Assembly: GCF_016625195.1 (NCBI RefSeq)
Contig: NZ_JACVUP010000011.1
Coordinates: 124,001-188,000, forward strand
Source: Erwinia sp. S63
Lineage (GTDB): Bacteria; Pseudomonadota; Gammaproteobacteria; Enterobacterales; Enterobacteriaceae
Direction: 5' to 3'
Length of the DNA stretch: 64,000 nucleotides
Positions 46,497 through 55,969 of the stretch are shown one piece after another. How positions within the stretch are numbered: position 1 is the stretch's first letter; every line of letters starts with the position of its first letter. Below the pieces are notes generated by a model. The model made no database searches. It was not told the DNA's origin and saw only the letters and a list, made by a program, of their open reading frames with translations. A program made the position numbers and the translations under genes.

Positions 46497-47456
46497 CTAC
46501 ACCACCCGCGTTAACACCGCTTCGCCTTGCGAAAACGCCAGCAGGTTTTCAAACACCAAATCTGCCATCGCCGCCATGGTTTCATGGGTGCTGCTGGCGA
46601 GATGCGGGGTGATCACCACATCATCACGCTGCAGTAGCGCAGCAGGCACCGCCGGCTCATGCTCGAACACATCCAAACCGGCACCCGCAATCTCACCGGC
46701 TTCGAGCGCCGCAATCAACGCCTGCTCATCCACCACACTGCCGCGCGCAATGTTGATTAAAAAGCCCTTCGGCCCCAGCGCACGCAACACTTCAACATTC
46801 ACCAGATGATGTGTGGCGGCACCGCCGGGTATGGTCAGCACCAAAAAATCAGCCTGCTTTGCCAGTGATAACAGCGAATCGTGGCGCGTGTAGGGCACAT
46901 CCGGGCGTGAACGCGGGTTGTAAAAATGCACATCCATATCAAACGCCTGCGCGCGCTTCGCCAGCTCTTTACCAATCCCGCCCAGACCGACGATCCCGCA
47001 CACTTTACCGCCCACTTTGGTGGTCAACGGATAGCGCCCTTTCGCTTGCCAATCACCGGCACGCACATAACGATCTGAGGCACTAATGCGGCGCGCCACA
47101 TCCAGCAGCAGCGCCATGCCGGTATCCGCCACGCAGCTATTCAGTACTCCCGGCGTGTTGGTCACCACGATGCCACGTGCTTCGGCGGCGGCAATGTCTA
47201 TCGCGTCATAGCCCACACCGTTACTGCAAATCACCTTTAGATTGGGCAACTGCGCCAGTAGCTCCGCATTCGCCCCCATCAACGCATTGCCGCTGGTCAC
47301 CATCGCATCAATACTGGCACCGTGCTCGGCCAGCCACGCGGCCTGATCCTCCTGCTGCCACAAGCGCGAAGTGGTGAAGTGCGCATCCAAATTATCCTGC
47401 AGCCGCTGCGGTAACAGCGGCCCTTTTAGCAATACGTTAAACGGCTTTGATCCCAT
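46497..47456 (-). CDS. D-2-hydroxyacid dehydrogenase, glyoxylate/hydroxypyruvate-reductase-like
   Basis: This is a 319-residue NAD(P)-dependent enzyme of the D-isomer 2-hydroxyacid dehydrogenase family. The cofactor motif is GIVGLGGIGKELAKRA (about 150-165). Catalytic arginine is in NIARGSVVDE, glutamate in FEHEPAVP and histidine in ITPHLASSTH. AGGGGA precedes the ATG. The gene overlaps the 3' end of the upstream MFS gene by 20 bases, so permease and enzyme are co-expressed and probably handle the same 2-hydroxy or 2-oxo acid. The exact substrate cannot be read. Confidence 0.87.
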   Translation of the reverse strand: MGSKPFNVLLKGPLLPQRLQDNLDAHFTTSRLWQQEDQAAWLAEHGASIDAMVTSGNALMGANAELLAQLPNLKVICSNGVGYDAIDIAAAEARGIVVTNTPGVLNSCVADTGMALLLDVARRISASDRYVRAGDWQAKGRYPLTTKVGGKVCGIVGLGGIGKELAKRAQAFDMDVHFYNPRSRPDVPYTRHDSLLSLAKQADFLVLTIPGGAATHHLVNVEVLRALGPKGFLINIARGSVVDEQALIAALEAGEIAGAGLDVFEHEPAVPAALLQRDDVVITPHLASSTHETMAAMADLVFENLLAFSQGEAVLTRVV

Positions 47457-48831
47457 CTTGTTTCCCCTGAGTTTCGTAGGATGTTGCAGACGAATCCTGC
47501 TCGTCACCGACACGTTCAATCGGGCCCATCACCAGCAGGAACAGCAGCGCCGCGACGATGCAATGCGCGCCAACGAACACCAATCCAATACTGTAGCTGC
47601 CGGTCAGACCAACGATGATGCCAAACAGCAGTGGCGTGATAAATCCGGCCATATTGCCGATGCCATTGAAGATCGCGCCCGCCAGACCTACTGCTTCTTT
47701 CGGTGCGGTATCGCTGACAATGGTCCAGGTACCCGCGCCCGCCGCCACGCCTTTGCCAAAGAAGGCAAACGACATAATGGCGATAATGCCGGCATTGGTC
47801 GGGATCACCGCCGCCAGAATCAGCGAGGCGGCCATCAGCATCCCGACGATATACGGCGTTTTACGCGCCCACGACAGGCTCCAGCCGTTAGCCAGCAGCT
47901 TGTCAGAGATGTAACCGCCACTGATGCCGCCAAGGAAGCCAAACAGCGCCGGGGCGATGGTGGCAAAGCCCGCTTCCATGATGTTCATGCCACGCGCCTG
48001 CACCAGATAAATCGGGAACCAGGTGATAAAGAAGTAGCTGAGCGCAATGATGCAGTATTGCCCGATATAGGCGCACCACAGCATGCGATTGCTGAGCAAG
48101 GTTTTGAACATCGCTTTGCTCAAGGGTGGACGTGCTTTGAGCGTTTGCGCTGAATCGATATCCACCAGCGCACCGCCCTCCTCAATGTATTTCAACTCTG
48201 CGGCTGATACATGCGGATGCTGTTTCGGGCTGCGCATATACCAACCCCACACAAACACCGCCAGCACGCCAATACCGCCCAGCACAAAGAACGGCCACTC
48301 CCAGCCGAAGCGGGATACCAGCCAGCCGGACAGCGGCGAGAAGATGGCAACGGCGAAGTACTGCGCCGAGGCAAACAGCGACGAAGCACGACCGCGTTCG
48401 GCACCGGGGAACCACATGATCACCGCACGCGCGTTGGCCGGAAAACTCGGTGCTTCAATCAGGCCGAGAGCAAAGCGCAACGCAAACATCAGCGTCAACG
48501 CCATGGTCATGCCGTTGGAAAATTCGCCAATAAAACCCATTAAAATGGTGGAAACCGACCACAGCGCTAACGTCACGCCATAGACTTTTTTGGTGCCGAA
48601 ACGGTCGAGGAAAATCCCGCCGGGGATCTGGCCGATCACATAGGCCCAGCTGAATGCCGAGAGGATCAGGCCCAGCTGGATCGCCGACAAGCCAAACTCC
48701 TCTTTGATCGCCGATCCAGAGATCGACAGGATCGAACGGTCGGCATAGGCCACCACGGACAGGAACAGGATCAGACAGAGGATCCAGATACGCACATGAC
48801 TGTTCTCATTGCGGTTTTTGCTTTGTAACAT
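47437..48831 (-). CDS. MFS transporter of the anion:cation symporter (ACS) family
   Basis: The 464-residue permease has 12 segments. N-terminal YADRSILSISGSAIKEEFGLS and the loop GIFLDRFGTKKVYG are typical of ACS members that import sugar acids such as glucarate, galactonate or tartrate. Its final 20 bases overlap the start of the 2-hydroxyacid dehydrogenase gene. Together they suggest uptake and reduction or oxidation of a sugar acid or hydroxy acid. The upstream 500 bp holds no gene. Confidence 0.86.
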   Translation of the reverse strand: MLQSKNRNENSHVRIWILCLILFLSVVAYADRSILSISGSAIKEEFGLSAIQLGLILSAFSWAYVIGQIPGGIFLDRFGTKKVYGVTLALWSVSTILMGFIGEFSNGMTMALTLMFALRFALGLIEAPSFPANARAVIMWFPGAERGRASSLFASAQYFAVAIFSPLSGWLVSRFGWEWPFFVLGGIGVLAVFVWGWYMRSPKQHPHVSAAELKYIEEGGALVDIDSAQTLKARPPLSKAMFKTLLSNRMLWCAYIGQYCIIALSYFFITWFPIYLVQARGMNIMEAGFATIAPALFGFLGGISGGYISDKLLANGWSLSWARKTPYIVGMLMAASLILAAVIPTNAGIIAIMSFAFFGKGVAAGAGTWTIVSDTAPKEAVGLAGAIFNGIGNMAGFITPLLFGIIVGLTGSYSIGLVFVGAHCIVAALLFLLVMGPIERVGDEQDSSATSYETQGKQDGIKAV

Positions 48832-49335
48832 GGCTGAACCCCTTGATGAAGGAGCGTCCTGCTCCGAAGCGATGATGTTCAGGAATACCGCTTAAATTTC
48901 ACTGTTCAGCAACTATAGAGAGCCAGATGCGAGGTGGTCATTGTGCGGATGGAGGAATCCGCGCGGCTTTTTTGCGCTGGTTTTGGCATCTGCCACAAAG
49001 CAGGGTGCGGCGCTGCACAGAACCTTAAAGAAGCCGATGCTTTTGCACCGGAATGTGCGCCAGCTCTGAGAAAAACCTTCGCAACATCACTATGAGCCTG
49101 CAAAGCAGGCATGTACTGGCTCGCCATAGAAAGCCGCAAAGCATCATGCACCTGCTCGTCATAGGAGGCCGCCAGCATCCTGCACCCGTGAGCAAAGTGT
49201 GCGCTTAGCTGCAAAATCCATACATGTTGATTGTCAGGATCCTTACCGCCTCGTAGTCTGAAAATGATTTAAATGATCCATTTTAATTCTCATTGAAACA
49301 TTCATTCTAATAACAAACTTACCCTGGAGTCCGCG
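48832..49335. other. 504-bp gene-free region with an imperfect 36-bp tandem repeat
   Basis: The region separates the MFS gene from the divergent sugar-binding protein gene. Near 49098-49190 two to three imperfect 36-bp units follow one another; CTGGCTCGCCATAG at 49116 corresponds to CTGCTCGTCATAG at 49152. A minus-strand frame (48906-49178 from ATG) crosses it and would read the units as 12-residue repeats, but I do not trust it as a gene. The last 80 bases are AT-rich and hold the promoter and ribosome-binding site of the plus-strand gene. Confidence 0.5.
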
Positions 49336-50250
49336 ATGAAAAGCCTCAAGGCGATACTGTTGCTTGGCCTGCTGTCCAGCTCTGCCTCGGCGTTGGCAGA
49401 GAAAATCGGCGTATCAATGGCATATTTCGATCAGAACTTTTTAACCATTATTCGCCAGTCGATTGATAAAGAAGCCAAAGCGCGCGGGCTCGATGTGCAG
49501 TTTGAAGATGCGCGCGGCGACGTTGGCCGTCAGACCGATCAGGTGCAGAGCTTTATCGGCGCGGGCGTTGATGCCATCATCGTCGATCCGGTGGATTCCG
49601 CCAGCACGCCGCAGCTGACCAAACTGGCGCAGCAGGCGAAAATCCCGCTGGTATACGTGAACCGTTCGCCAGGCGATAAATCGCTGCCGGCGGGCGTGGT
49701 GTTTGTCGGTTCTGACGAGCGCGAATCTGGCACCTTGCAGATGGAAGCGCTGGCGAAAATGGCTAACTACAAAGGCAATGTGGCGATCATGATCGGTAAC
49801 CTGACCGACGCAGGCGCACTGCAACGCACCAAAGATGTCGAGCAGGTGGTGGCGAAATATCCGGGCATGAAAGTGGTGCAGAAGCAGCCGGCGAACTATG
49901 CGCGTAACGAAGGCATGGATTTGATGCTCAACTGGATCGGCAACGGCGAAGCGATTGATATCGTTGCCGCTAACAACGATGAAATGGCGATCGGTGCTGC
50001 GATGGCGCTGGCAAAGAGCAACAAGAAGATTCTGGTGGGCGGTATTGATGCCACGCCGGATGGCCTCAAAGCCATGGCGCAGGACAAAATGCAGGTCACC
50101 GTGTTCCAGGATGCGATTGGTCAGGGCAAAGCCTCGGTGGATGTGGCGCAAAAACTGATGAAAGGCGAGAAAGTGGATTCACACGTGTGGATCCCGTTTG
50201 AACTAGTGACCAAGGAGAATATGCAGAAATACGTGGAGAAGAGCCAGTAA
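49336..50250 (+). CDS. Periplasmic sugar-binding protein (RbsB-like), orphan
   Basis: The 304-residue product has a Sec signal (LLLGLLSSSASALA-E, cleavage near residue 21) and a type I periplasmic-binding-protein fold. GAGVDAIIVDPVDSASTPQL and IVAANNDEMAIGAAMAL are typical of the ribose/galactose-binding ABC subfamily. GGAG precedes the ATG. No ABC ATPase or permease gene is nearby, so it must share a transporter encoded elsewhere or act in sensing. The ligand is probably a monosaccharide or polyol. Confidence 0.88.
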   Translation: MKSLKAILLLGLLSSSASALAEKIGVSMAYFDQNFLTIIRQSIDKEAKARGLDVQFEDARGDVGRQTDQVQSFIGAGVDAIIVDPVDSASTPQLTKLAQQAKIPLVYVNRSPGDKSLPAGVVFVGSDERESGTLQMEALAKMANYKGNVAIMIGNLTDAGALQRTKDVEQVVAKYPGMKVVQKQPANYARNEGMDLMLNWIGNGEAIDIVAANNDEMAIGAAMALAKSNKKILVGGIDATPDGLKAMAQDKMQVTVFQDAIGQGKASVDVAQKLMKGEKVDSHVWIPFELVTKENMQKYVEKSQ

Positions 50251-50259
50251 GGTTTTCAC

Positions 50260-50355
50260 GGTCGCCATAAATGGCGACCCTACACCGTAGGGTGCGCATT
50301 TAGGTACAACCGGGCAAAACACCGCACAGGACATAATGACGCATTTATGCGCACC
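50260..50355. repeat. Paired intergenic palindromes
   Basis: GGTCGCCAT-AA-ATGGCGACC (50260-50279) is followed by GGTGCGCAT (50291-50299) and its complement ATGCGCACC (50347-50355), separated by 47 bases. This repeats the two-palindrome arrangement at 10.0-10.2 and 59.07-59.13 kb. It lies between convergent genes. Confidence 0.7.
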
Positions 50356-50376
50356 TGCCCATAAACGGCATAAAAC

Positions 50377-50871
50377 TCACTCCCGCAGTTTCGCCATCAC
50401 CACGATGTCGTGATACTCACCCTCACGCAGGCAGGCTTTCCGCTTCACGCCCTCTTGCTCAAAGCCGAGGCGCTGGTACAACCTTATCGCACGCGCGTTG
50501 TCATGAAACGCTTCCAGCTCAATACGCACCACGCCGAGCCAGTTAAACGCATAGTCGATAGCGTTACGAATCAGTTTCTCACCGATACCACGACCGCCAA
50601 ACGCGGGATCGACGCTGATGCCAAAACTGATGCTGTGGCGCGTACGCGGGCGCTGTTCAACAAACAGCGTTAGCTCGCCAACCATTTGCCCATCAATCTC
50701 CGCCACGAAACCGATATAGCCCGCCGCATCCATGTTTTCGAACTTCTTCTGCCAGGTTTGCACGCTGGGAAACGGCAGCTGCGTGGTCCAGCGATACACC
50801 TCGGGGTGGCTGTAAAGACGTTGATAAGCGGCAGCATCGGTTGGTTCGCGACCGCGAATGATCAGATCCAT
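50377..50871 (-). CDS. GNAT N-acetyltransferase, YhhY-like
   Basis: The 164-residue acetyl-CoA-dependent acetyltransferase has the GNAT core. DFG-like SISFGISVDPAFGGRGIGEKLI (about 85-106) holds the pyrophosphate-binding RGIG loop, and IELEAFHDNARAIRLYQRLGFEQEG (about 123-147) the C-terminal motif. The pattern QLPFPSVQTWQ and VEQRPRTRH recalls E. coli YhhY, which acetylates amino acids. The ATG at 50871 has GGG upstream; the longer frame is unsupported. It is divergent from the ABC exporter gene. Confidence 0.85.
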   Translation of the reverse strand: MDLIIRGREPTDAAAYQRLYSHPEVYRWTTQLPFPSVQTWQKKFENMDAAGYIGFVAEIDGQMVGELTLFVEQRPRTRHSISFGISVDPAFGGRGIGEKLIRNAIDYAFNWLGVVRIELEAFHDNARAIRLYQRLGFEQEGVKRKACLREGEYHDIVVMAKLRE

Positions 50872-50932
50872 GTCGGTAATCCCTTTCACTTGCACTAAGC
50901 TGTTAACTCTCACCAAACGGAAGAGTGACTTT

Positions 50933-52765
50933 ATGTTGTATCGTCGTTTTGAACGTTTTATCAATATTTTCCAGGATGCACCAACCGATTCTCCCCCTTC
51001 CAGCGTCTGGCCGTTTTACCTCTATTATCTGCGCCAGGTGTGGCCGAGCTTTGTCGCCCTGCTGATTGTGGGATTAGCGCAGGCGCTGATTGAAGTGGCG
51101 CTGTTCAGCTATCTCAGCCGCATCATCGATCTGGTCAATCACTCGACGCCCTCCACGCTGTTTACCGACAACTGGCAGGTGCTGTTGTGGATGGGGTTTG
51201 TCGCGCTGATTCTGCGGCCGGTGATTATCGCGCTGCACGATATGCTGGTGCATCAGAGTATTAACCCGAGCATGACCAGCATGATCCGCTGGCAGCATCA
51301 CAACTACGTGCTGCGCCAGAGCCTGAACTTCTTCCAGAACGATTTCGCCGGGCGCATCGCCCAGCGCATTATGCAGACCGGTAACTCCCTGCGCGATTCC
51401 GCGGTGCAGTTAGTGGATGCCATCTGGCATGTGGTGATCTACGCCGTCACCTCGCTGGTACTGTTCGCCGAAGCCGACTGGCGCCTGATGATTCCGCTGA
51501 TTATCTGGATTGTGGCGTATAGCGTCTCGCTGAGCTTCTTTGTGCCACGCGTGAAGCAACGTTCGGTGGTCTCTTCCGAGGCGCGATCCAAACTGATGGG
51601 CACCATCGTCGATGGCTATACCAATATCGCCACCATCAAACTGTTCGCGCACAACGATCTGGAAAAACGCTACGCGCGTGAAGCGATTCAGGAGCAGACC
51701 GACAAAACCCAGCACGCCAGCCGCATGGTCACCACCATGGATATCACGCTGTCGACGCTGAATGGGCTGCTGATTGTCAGCACTTCTGGCCTGGCATTGT
51801 GGCTGTGGAGCCAGTCGCTGATCAGCGTCGGTGCGATTGCACTAGCCACCGGTCTGGTGATCCGCTTAGTGAACATGTCCGGCTGGATCATGTGGGTGGT
51901 GAACGGCATCTTTGAAAATATCGGCATGGTGCAGGATGGATTGAACACCATCGCGCAGCCGCTCAGCGTGCAGGATGAATCGCAGGCGAAAAACCTGCAG
52001 GTGACGCAGGGTCAGATTCGCTTTGAAGATGTGCGCTTTGACTACGGCGGCAGCCGCCAGGTAATCAACCGTCTCAACCTGAATATCAAACCGGGCGAGA
52101 AAATCGGTCTGATTGGGCCATCCGGCGCGGGTAAATCGACAATGGTGAATCTGCTGCTGCGTCTGTACGACATCAACGGCGGGCGCATCCTGATTGACGA
52201 TCACAACATCGCCGAAGTCACGCAGGAGAGCCTGCGCGGCCAGATCGGCATGATCACTCAAGACACGTCGCTGCTGCACCGTTCGATTCGAGAAAACCTG
52301 CTGTACGGACGCCCAAACGCCACCGAAGACGAACTGCAGGCGGCGATTATCCGCGCCCGCGCCGATGAGTTCATTCCGCTGCTGTCCGATCCACAGGGCC
52401 GTACCGGGCTGGATGCGCATGTGGGTGAGCGCGGAGTGAAACTGTCCGGCGGTCAGCGTCAACGTATCGCCATCGCCCGCGTGCTGCTGAAAGATGCGCC
52501 GATTCTGATCATGGATGAGGCCACTTCCGCCCTTGATTCCGAAGTCGAAGCGGCGATTCAGGAGAGCCTGGAAACGTTGATGCAGGGCAAAACGGTGATT
52601 GCCATCGCGCACCGTCTTTCTACTATCGCCAAAATGGATCGACTGGTGGTGCTGGACAAAGGCGAGATTGTTGAGATGGGTAACCACCGCGAACTGCTGG
52701 CGCATAATGGACTCTACGCGCGCCTGTGGCAGCATCAGACCGGTGGTTTTGTCGGCGAGGATTAA
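50933..52765 (+). CDS. ABC exporter, fused membrane and ATPase domains
   Basis: This 610-residue half-transporter works as a dimer. A six-helix membrane domain covers about residues 20-340. The ATPase domain (about 365-605) has Walker A GPSGAGKST, signature LSGGQRQR, Walker B ILIMDEATSALD and H-loop IAHRLST, all intact. It resembles lipid, peptide or drug exporters of the MsbA/McjD type; the substrate is unknown. The ATG at 50933 has GGAAGAG upstream. It overlaps the convergent acyltransferase gene by 4 bases. Confidence 0.9.
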   Translation: MLYRRFERFINIFQDAPTDSPPSSVWPFYLYYLRQVWPSFVALLIVGLAQALIEVALFSYLSRIIDLVNHSTPSTLFTDNWQVLLWMGFVALILRPVIIALHDMLVHQSINPSMTSMIRWQHHNYVLRQSLNFFQNDFAGRIAQRIMQTGNSLRDSAVQLVDAIWHVVIYAVTSLVLFAEADWRLMIPLIIWIVAYSVSLSFFVPRVKQRSVVSSEARSKLMGTIVDGYTNIATIKLFAHNDLEKRYAREAIQEQTDKTQHASRMVTTMDITLSTLNGLLIVSTSGLALWLWSQSLISVGAIALATGLVIRLVNMSGWIMWVVNGIFENIGMVQDGLNTIAQPLSVQDESQAKNLQVTQGQIRFEDVRFDYGGSRQVINRLNLNIKPGEKIGLIGPSGAGKSTMVNLLLRLYDINGGRILIDDHNIAEVTQESLRGQIGMITQDTSLLHRSIRENLLYGRPNATEDELQAAIIRARADEFIPLLSDPQGRTGLDAHVGERGVKLSGGQRQRIAIARVLLKDAPILIMDEATSALDSEVEAAIQESLETLMQGKTVIAIAHRLSTIAKMDRLVVLDKGEIVEMGNHRELLAHNGLYARLWQHQTGGFVGED

Positions 52766-53886
52766 TCGCCGCGTCGATATGGCAGGGCTTCGCGCGCTTC
52801 AATGGCATAGGCGCGGATCCCTGCCCGCTCCTGCACTAAATACTCTTCTACGGCCTCGCGCAGCCCCGGATGGCACAGGTAGTGCCATGAGTGGGTGATC
52901 TGCGGTTCGAAGCCGCGCACCAGTTTGTGCTCGCCTTGCGCGCCCGCATCAAAACGCTGTAATCCCTCGGCAATCGCAAAATCCATGCCCTGATAGAAGC
53001 AGGTTTCAAAGTGCAGGCGATCGAACTCCGCCAGGCAGCCCCAGTAACGCCCGTACAGAGAGTTGCCATCCACCAGATAGAACGCCATGGCCGCCGGATG
53101 ACCCTGCAGCGTGGCAATGACCACGCGAATCGATCGCGGCATGCGTTCGGCCAGCAGGCTGAAGAATTGACGCGTGAGATAAGGACGCTGCCCGCGCACT
53201 GCATAGGTGTTGGCGTAACAGGTGTAGACAAAATCCCACTGATCTTCGCTGAGTTCGTCACCACGATACCAGTTGAACTCAAAGCCACTGCTCGCCACCT
53301 GTTCGCGCTCTTTACGCAGCTGTTTGCGTTTGCGTGACATCAGCGTGTCGAGGAAATCCTGAAAATCGCGGTAGCCTTTGTTGTGCCAGTGATACTGGAT
53401 GCCGAGACGCGCCAGCCAGTCAGGTTGCTGCTCCATCACATCGTTGGCGAATGGCGTGGTGAAATTGATGTGCGCGCCGCTCAGGCCGTGTTGCAGCAGT
53501 TCGTCAGGCAGCGCCGCCAGCAGTTGGCTGATGGCGGCTTCCTCACCCAGCAAGCGGGCGCCGGTGACGGGGCTGAACGGAATCGCCCCCAGCCATTTTG
53601 GATAGTATGGAATGCCGGCGCGGTGACAGGCATCAGCCCACGCGTGATCAAAGACGTATTCACCTTGCGAATTGCGTTTGCGATAACCCGGCAGCGCGGC
53701 GCTCAGCACGCCCTTTTCGCGCCACAACAGGTGATCCGGCTGCCAGCCGTTTTCCGGCCGCACGCTGCCACTCTCTTCCAGCGTGAGAAGAAAGGCATGG
53801 CGTAAAAACGGTTGATCGTCAGGTAACAGCGCATCCCATTCGAGGGCGGAAATCTCCGCCAGCGATGACAGGTGAAGCAAAGACAT
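52762..53886 (-). CDS. GNAT/FemAB-like acyltransferase (COG3146 type)
   Basis: The 374-residue product resembles the uncharacterised proteobacterial family of FemAB-like GNAT proteins. It opens with HLSSLAEISALEWDALL and has PFLRHAFLLTLEESGSV, then SRKRKQLRKEREQV (about 190-203) and YGRYWGCLAEFDRLHFETCFYQ (about 285-306). Its relatives are predicted to transfer amino acids or acyl groups; no reaction is proven. The 4-base convergent overlap with the ABC exporter gene is a positional fact only. Confidence 0.8.
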   Translation of the reverse strand: MSLLHLSSLAEISALEWDALLPDDQPFLRHAFLLTLEESGSVRPENGWQPDHLLWREKGVLSAALPGYRKRNSQGEYVFDHAWADACHRAGIPYYPKWLGAIPFSPVTGARLLGEEAAISQLLAALPDELLQHGLSGAHINFTTPFANDVMEQQPDWLARLGIQYHWHNKGYRDFQDFLDTLMSRKRKQLRKEREQVASSGFEFNWYRGDELSEDQWDFVYTCYANTYAVRGQRPYLTRQFFSLLAERMPRSIRVVIATLQGHPAAMAFYLVDGNSLYGRYWGCLAEFDRLHFETCFYQGMDFAIAEGLQRFDAGAQGEHKLVRGFEPQITHSWHYLCHPGLREAVEEYLVQERAGIRAYAIEAREALPYRRGD

Positions 53887-54017
53887 GCATGGCTCCCGGC
53901 CAGCTTAAGGCGAACAGCTAGTTCAACAGGTTTTGTGGCAGGGGAAAAGAGGGGGCGCACTGAATGTGAAGACGACCCTCGGTGTATACTCACCTTTTTC
54001 GCTGTTCAGGAACCGCC

Positions 54018-54917
54018 ATGGATCGTCTTGATTGTGACCGCATGTTTGTCGCGGTGCTGGAAGTGGGCAGTTTTGCCGGGGCTGCCGAGCGACTGGGCAC
54101 CAGCAGCGGTCAGGCCTCCAAGCTGGTTTCACGGCTGGAGCAGGAACTCGGCGTGCAGTTGTTTAAGCGCAGCACGCGTGCCCTGTCAGCCACTGAAGTG
54201 GGTCGTGCCTATTACGAGCGGGTCAAAACCCTGCTGGATGCTTTCGATACGCTGGATGCCACGGTACGCGAAAATGCCACCACGCCGACGGGGCGCTTAA
54301 AAATCAGTGCGCCCGGCACCTTTGGTACGGCGGTGCTCGCCAGCGTATTGGTCGCATTTGCGCGTCACTATCCGTTGATTGAACTGGACGTTAACTTCTC
54401 CGATCGTGCAGTGAACATCGTCGATGAAGGCTTCGATATGGCGATTCGCATTGGTAAATTAGATGACAGTAGCCTGATCGCACGTCGTTTGGGCGATGTG
54501 CCGATTCGCGTAGCGGCTTCGCCGGGCTATCTGCTGCAACAAGGCACACCGCAGCACTGGCGCGACCTGGCTGCGCATCAATGTATCAGTGACACCAACT
54601 TCCGCGATCCCTGGCACTGGCCGTTTGTGACGCCCTGTGGCGACAGCGTAAGCATGCCGATTCGTGGCCGCCTGTGTTTCTCCAATACTGAAGCCTGTTT
54701 ACAAGCAGCCATCGCCGGATTGGGTATCGCACGTTTACCGGGTTTTATTGCCGCACCTGCGCTACAACGCGGCGAGATCGTCTCGCTACTGGATAACTTC
54801 GCCACGCCGCCGATGGGCCTGTTTGCACTCTATCCCCCCGCCCGCCATCTGGCGCAGAAGACCCGCTTGCTGATTGATTTCCTGGCCGATCATTTCCAGC
54901 AACATCCTCCCGGCTGA
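54018..54917 (+). CDS. LysR-family transcriptional regulator
   Basis: The 299-residue product has a winged helix-turn-helix at about residues 3-61 (SFAGAAERLGTSSGQASKLVSRLEQ) and an effector domain of the CrgA-like subgroup (TPTGRLKISAPGTFG near 88-102). AGGA precedes the ATG. It is 99 bases upstream of the glutathionyl-hydroquinone reductase gene on the same strand and may regulate it. Confidence 0.88.
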   Translation: MDRLDCDRMFVAVLEVGSFAGAAERLGTSSGQASKLVSRLEQELGVQLFKRSTRALSATEVGRAYYERVKTLLDAFDTLDATVRENATTPTGRLKISAPGTFGTAVLASVLVAFARHYPLIELDVNFSDRAVNIVDEGFDMAIRIGKLDDSSLIARRLGDVPIRVAASPGYLLQQGTPQHWRDLAAHQCISDTNFRDPWHWPFVTPCGDSVSMPIRGRLCFSNTEACLQAAIAGLGIARLPGFIAAPALQRGEIVSLLDNFATPPMGLFALYPPARHLAQKTRLLIDFLADHFQQHPPG

Positions 54918-55016
54918 TTCCTTCCAATTTGGAAGCAATGAAAGCCATTTTGCCCGGATTATCACCCAACCAGCAGCGCGGTATGCTCACTCCATCACCA
55001 GAGAGGAGTCGAGCAT

Positions 55017-55958
55017 ATGTTGGTCAACGGTAAGTGGAGCGCAGAGTGGCATCCGGTTCAAGCCACCGATAAACAGGGCGGATTTGTCCGTCAAACGTCC
55101 AGTTTTCGCCACTGGATTACCGCAGACGGCTCGAGCGAATTTGCCGCCGAGCCGGATCGCTATCATCTGTATGTGGCACTGATCTGCCCATGGGCATCAC
55201 GCACGCTGGTGGCACGCAGTCTGAAAGGACTGGAGAAAGTGATCAGCGTCTCGGTGGTGGAGCCACAGCTGGGTGCTCAGGGCTGGCACTTCGGCGACTA
55301 TCCGGGTGCTGATCGTGACTGGCTCAACAAAGCCGAATACATCCATGAGTTATATACCCGCGCCGATGCTGACTTTACCGGCCGCGCCACGGTGCCGGTA
55401 CTGTGGGATAAAAAGACGCAGACCATCGTGAACAACGAATCTGCTGACATCCTGCGTATGCTGAACAGCGGATTTGGCGATCTGGCAGACAACAGCCTCG
55501 ATCTGTATCCAGAAGATCTGCGCGCTGAGATCGACGCGATCAACGCATCGATCTATCCACGTCTCAACAACGGCGTGTATCGTACCGGCTTTGCCACCAC
55601 GCAGGTGAGCTATCAGCAGGCCTTTAACGATGTGTTCAGCCAACTGGACGAACTGGAACAGCGTCTGAAAGATGGCCGTACTTTCCTGCTGGGCGAACGC
55701 CTGACCGAAGCCGATATTCGCTTGTTCGTGACGCTGGTGCGCTTTGACGTCGCCTATCATGGCCTGTTCAAATGTAACCTGCGCCGCCTGCGCGACTATC
55801 CGCTGCTCGATCGCTATCTGAAGAGTATGCTGGCGGTTTCAGGTGTGCGTCAGACAGTGAACATCGACCATATCAAGCAGGGCTACTATTCGATTAAGGC
55901 GCTGAACCCGAACGGGATTGTGCCAGTAGGCCCGGATATGGCGGATTACGGACTTTAA
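55017..55958 (+). CDS. yqjG: Glutathionyl-hydroquinone reductase (Xi-class glutathione transferase)
   Basis: This enzyme reduces glutathionyl-hydroquinones, releasing hydroquinone and oxidised glutathione. The 313-residue product has the catalytic CPWA motif with C57, the N-terminal GGFVRQTSSFRHWI and the mid-domain VPVLWDKKTQTIVNNESADI, all characteristic of the YqjG/ECM4 family. GGAGTC lies near the ATG. It is followed 11 bases later by a small esterase gene, an apparent operon. Confidence 0.9.
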   Translation: MLVNGKWSAEWHPVQATDKQGGFVRQTSSFRHWITADGSSEFAAEPDRYHLYVALICPWASRTLVARSLKGLEKVISVSVVEPQLGAQGWHFGDYPGADRDWLNKAEYIHELYTRADADFTGRATVPVLWDKKTQTIVNNESADILRMLNSGFGDLADNSLDLYPEDLRAEIDAINASIYPRLNNGVYRTGFATTQVSYQQAFNDVFSQLDELEQRLKDGRTFLLGERLTEADIRLFVTLVRFDVAYHGLFKCNLRRLRDYPLLDRYLKSMLAVSGVRQTVNIDHIKQGYYSIKALNPNGIVPVGPDMADYGL

Positions 55959-55969
55959 GGAGCAGGACG

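Noticed and set aside
48906..49214. 102-codon minus-strand frame from TTG (or 90 codons from ATG at 49178)
   Set aside because: No clear Shine-Dalgarno sequence and no known relative. It mostly reflects the 36-bp repeat; kept only as an observation.
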